Source of the DNA: Actinomycetota bacterium
Lineage (GTDB): Bacteria; Actinomycetota; Acidimicrobiia; Acidimicrobiales; BP-101
Direction: 5' to 3'
DNA: 15,330 bases
Assembly: GCA_030838265.1 (NCBI GenBank)
Contig: JAUTXA010000046.1
Span: 1-15,330, forward strand
The position numbers and the translations under genes were made by a program. A model generated the notes under the pieces. The model did no database searches and was not told the DNA's origin. It worked only from the letters and a program-made list of their open reading frames with translations. Below, in pieces: positions 13,085 to 15,330 of the stretch (position 1 is the first letter of the stretch; every line of letters begins with the position of its first letter).

Positions 13085-14764
13085 CTAGGCCAGCGCCTTG
13101 ATGCGGTCGGTGATGTCGAAGAACTCCGGGTCGCGGGCCTGGACGCGGCGGAACAGCTCACGGGCGCGAGGGACATCGCCGGCCCGCTCGTAGAGATCGG
13201 CGAGGGCGTACTGCATGCGCAGGTGATGGTCCTTGGGGCGGGCCACCTCGATGCGCCCGGCCTCGAGGAGGGCGATGCCGCCCCTTGTGTCACCCTTGTC
13301 GGCCAAGGCCCCGGCCGCCACGATCCGTCCCTCCGCCACCAGCTCGGCACTGGGCGAGGCCTCTCGCAGCTCCTCCCAGAGGTCGGCGACCTTCTTCCAC
13401 CTTCCCAACGCCCGGTAGCAGTCGGCGAGCGCCGGGTGCTGGTCGACGGCGCCGGTCAGGAGGCGATAGGCCTCGAGCTCCTTGCTCGCCGGCAGCCACC
13501 GGCCGAGGCGGTAGAGCGTCAGGCCGTAGAGCTCGCGGACGGCCGCCGCTCGGGGCGCCTCCTCAGCCAGGCCGCGGAGCATTCGGCGGGCGTCGTCGAA
13601 ACGACTGCGCTCGTAGGCCCCAGCCGCGTCGGCGAGGCGCTCGGCCAGCCGCGGGGCCCGCTTGGCCCCGGCCTCGCCGGCCAGCTCAGCCTCCACCGGT
13701 GCGGGGACGGTCTTCCTCGGTCGCGAGCGACTCGGTGTCTCGGTCTGGTTGCCCGGCACTCGCACCGCCCGCTTCGGCGCCTGTCGCGGGGGCTGGGCCT
13801 CGGGTTCGTCCTCGACCCAAACCTCGCGCTCCCACTCGTCGGGCGCGCTCGGCTCGGCCTCCCGCGCTCGCTCGACGACGGCACGCCACGCGCTCGATGC
13901 CGTCTCCCTGTCCTCGCGGACGACACCGCCACCTCTGCGGGCGACGCTCCCCCACTGGGGACGGTCGCTGACGGGCTCGGTGCGGGGCTTGCGTACCGGC
14001 GCGGGACGGGCGTCACCGCGGTCGCGCTTCTCCCACGGCTTGGACTCGCCCTGGCGCTTCGGTCGGTCGTCGCGCTTCTCCCACGGCTTGCCGCTCCCGC
14101 CGCTCCGACTCCCCGCCGGACGCGGCCGATCCTCTCGCTTCTCCCACGGCTTGCCCGCTGCGGCCGTACGTCGCGGCTTGTCGTCTCGCTCCCACGGCTT
14201 GCCACCCGAGGGGCGCGGACGATCCTCTCGCTTCTCCCACGGCTTGCCCGCGGCGCCCGTGCGTCGCGGCTTGTCGTCGCGCTCCCATGGCTTGCCCGCG
14301 CCCGCTGCGCGGGCGCCTGTGGGGCGCGGTCTGTCTTCCCGCTTCTCCCACGGCTTCCCGGCGCCACCTGTCGGGCGCGGTCTGTCGTCGCGCTCCCATG
14401 GCTTGCCACCCGAGGGTCGAGGCCGATCCTCTCGCTTCTCCCACGGCTTGCCCGCCGACCCGGCTGACCGGGCGCCTGTCGACCGGGGTCTGTCTTCGCG
14501 CTTCTCCCAAGGCTTGCCCGCTGCGCCCGTACGTCGCGGCTTGTCGTCTCGCTCCCACGGTTTCCGGGCAGAGCTCGACTGGGCGCCCCCCGTCCTCGAT
14601 GACCCCGGACGCCCAGGCTGCCGCTCCTCGTCCTCCCGCCGGCGCCGGGCCGCGGGCGGTATCGAACCGCCCTTGCGGGCACGGCGAGGCGTGCCGTCAG
14701 AGCGCTGGCCGCCCTGCTCAGCCTGCGGGCGGGCGCGCCGCGGCGGGCGAGGTGATTCGGCCAT
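13085..14764 (-). CDS. TPR protein with a long KPWE-repeat, highly charged N-terminal region
   Basis: The product has 559 residues and no signal peptide or membrane segment. Residues 1-65 are basic and Pro/Arg/Ser-rich. Residues 68-252 carry eleven copies of KPWE followed by alternating acidic and basic residues (KPWEKREDRPR, KPWERDDKPRR). Residues 253-360 are a charged, low-complexity linker. From about 375 to the end the sequence is helical with TPR-like units: FDDARRMLRGLAEEAPRAAA, LYRLGRWLPASKELEAYR, LADCYRALGRWKKVADLWEE, ALADLYERAGDVPRARELFR. TPRs normally bind other proteins; the Arg-rich, probably disordered N-terminus suggests nucleic-acid or ribosome contact, which is inference. No ATG, GTG or TTG occurs in frame near the start other than ATG 14764. 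That ATG lies about 24 bases after the rRNA terminator, with no Shine-Dalgarno sequence. Specific function unknown. Confidence 0.85.
   Translation of the reverse strand: MAESPRPPRRARPQAEQGGQRSDGTPRRARKGGSIPPAARRRREDEERQPGRPGSSRTGGAQSSSARKPWERDDKPRRTGAAGKPWEKREDRPRSTGARSAGSAGKPWEKREDRPRPSGGKPWERDDRPRPTGGAGKPWEKREDRPRPTGARAAGAGKPWERDDKPRRTGAAGKPWEKREDRPRPSGGKPWERDDKPRRTAAAGKPWEKREDRPRPAGSRSGGSGKPWEKRDDRPKRQGESKPWEKRDRGDARPAPVRKPRTEPVSDRPQWGSVARRGGGVVREDRETASSAWRAVVERAREAEPSAPDEWEREVWVEDEPEAQPPRQAPKRAVRVPGNQTETPSRSRPRKTVPAPVEAELAGEAGAKRAPRLAERLADAAGAYERSRFDDARRMLRGLAEEAPRAAAVRELYGLTLYRLGRWLPASKELEAYRLLTGAVDQHPALADCYRALGRWKKVADLWEELREASPSAELVAEGRIVAAGALADKGDTRGGIALLEAGRIEVARPKDHHLRMQYALADLYERAGDVPRARELFRRVQARDPEFFDITDRIKALA
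14009..14569 (-). repeat. tandem KPWE repeat array inside the TPR gene
   Basis: Eleven KPWE motifs (Lys68 to Lys242) form a two-level array. Two half-units, KPWERDD(K/R)PR and KPWEKREDRPR, alternate to make a composite unit of about 31 residues (about 93 bases) present roughly four times, plus extra single units at both ends. The DNA is also repetitive: the minus-strand equivalent of CTTCTCCCACGGCTTGCC recurs almost identically many times. This suggests recent expansion by recombination or slippage rather than only protein-level selection. Confidence 0.9.
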
Positions 14765-14771
14765 GCCTGCG

Positions 14772-14777
14772 AGATTA
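14772..14777 (-). promoter_or_regulatory. possible -10 element for leaderless expression of the TPR gene
   Basis: TAATCT on the minus strand matches TANNNT and is seven bases before ATG 14764, the spacing expected when the transcript begins at the start codon itself. The -35 region would fall in the T-run and stem of the rRNA terminator, where no good match is seen. The alternative is transcription by read-through from the rRNA operon. Confidence 0.35.
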
Positions 14778-14787
14778 CATGGGAACG

Positions 14788-14816
14788 CGAAAAAGCCCCC
14801 CTCGAGCGGGGGGCTT
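14788..14816 (-). terminator. intrinsic terminator of the rRNA operon
   Basis: AAGCCCCCC (14793-14801) pairs with GGGGGGCTT (14808-14816) around a six-base loop. On the minus strand the stem runs straight into a run of five T (14791-14795, partly shared with the stem). It lies about 13 bases after the 5S 3' end, the right place to end rRNA transcription. Confidence 0.9.
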
Positions 14817-14829
14817 CTTCAAAGAGAAA

Positions 14830-14945
<116 letters not shown>

Positions 14946-15004
14946 AACCTGTTGTCAATCGGGCTGATCCCGAGACATCCATAGCGAGCACGAACATAGG
15001 TGTA

Positions 15005-15330
15005 CTCCAAGCCCTCGGCCGATTAGTACCGGTCGGCTGAACACATTGCTGTGCTTACACCTCCGGCCTATCAACGTGGTCATCTGGCCACGGGCCTTAC
15101 CTGGTTAACCCAGTGGGAATCCTCATCTTGAAACAGGCTTCGCGCTTATATGCTTTCAGCGCTTATCCCTTCCGCAGGTCGCAAAGCAGCGGTGCCCCTG
15201 GCGGGACAACTGCCACACGAGAGCTGCGTCCGTCCCGGTCCTCTCGTACTAGGGACAGCCTTCCTCAGGAGTCCTACTGCTGCATCGGATAGTGACCGAA
15301 CTGTCTCACGACGTTCTAAACCCAGCTCGC
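15005..15330 (-). rRNA. rrl: 23S ribosomal RNA, 3' end (partial)
   Basis: The minus strand carries the last 320 or so bases of 23S rRNA. The sarcin-ricin loop AGTACGAGAGGACC lies at 15237-15250, and the terminal GGTACTAATCGGCCGAGGGC lies near 15014-15033. The gene runs off the right edge. The spacer to the 5S gene (about 14946-15004) holds no tRNA that I can see. The 3' end position is approximate. Confidence 0.95.

Noticed and set aside
13042..13350. Extended N-terminus of the aldolase
   Set aside because: It overlaps the 3' end of the TPR gene in another frame, whereas ATG 13041 matches the known aldolase N-terminus.
14009..14569. Regular repeats that could be taken for a CRISPR array
   Set aside because: The repeats are in frame within a coding sequence, with unequal unit lengths and no unique spacers; they encode KPWE protein repeats.
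14946..15004. Possible tRNA between the 23S and 5S genes
   Set aside because: The spacer is only about 60 bases and shows no cloverleaf or T-loop sequence.

Overview
The window is a high-GC chromosomal segment. Its 23S/5S rRNA sequences, GC-rich third codon positions, GTG starts and gene content point to an actinobacterium. An Acidimicrobiia-like lineage is my best guess, from gene content only. I see no phage, insertion-sequence, CRISPR or toxin-antitoxin features. Most of it is housekeeping and nutrient-uptake DNA with a few unusual genes.

Layout, left to right. Positions 1-163 hold the N-terminus of a HAD-family phosphatase on the minus strand, cut by the window edge. It diverges from a two-gene plus-strand unit: a DUF1015 protein (208-1392) and a small membrane protein with a putative metal-binding Cys/His tail (1394-1894). 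Everything from there to the right edge is on the minus strand and is best read from right to left. The order is: 3' end of a 23S rRNA gene (15330 to about 15005), 5S rRNA (14945-14830), a strong terminator (14816-14788), a TPR protein with a long charged KPWE-repeat region (14764-13085), class I fructose-bisphosphate aldolase (13041-12154), an unknown membrane-anchored protein lacking a good start codon (11519 to about 12124), a small SSB-like protein (11441-11079), 2-oxoacid:ferredoxin oxidoreductase KorA and KorB (10975-8106), and a six-gene nutrient-uptake operon (8041-1845).

The uptake operon comprises a surface-anchored DNRLRE-like protein, a lipoprotein substrate-binding protein, two permeases (LivH, LivM) and two ATPases (LivG, LivF). 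The genes overlap or are separated by 2-10 bases, so they are almost certainly cotranscribed. The ABC genes together make a complete branched-chain amino-acid-type (HAAT) importer; its actual substrate cannot be read from sequence. KorA and KorB form a complete ferredoxin-dependent 2-oxoacid (probably 2-oxoglutarate) oxidoreductase whose genes overlap by four bases.

The points most worth a second look are the TPR/KPWE-repeat gene starting about 24 bases after the rRNA terminator, the start-codon-less membrane protein gene, the DNRLRE-like protein heading the Liv operon, and the tail-to-tail coding overlap of livF with the small Cys/His membrane protein. I found no clear evidence of a wholly new multi-gene system.
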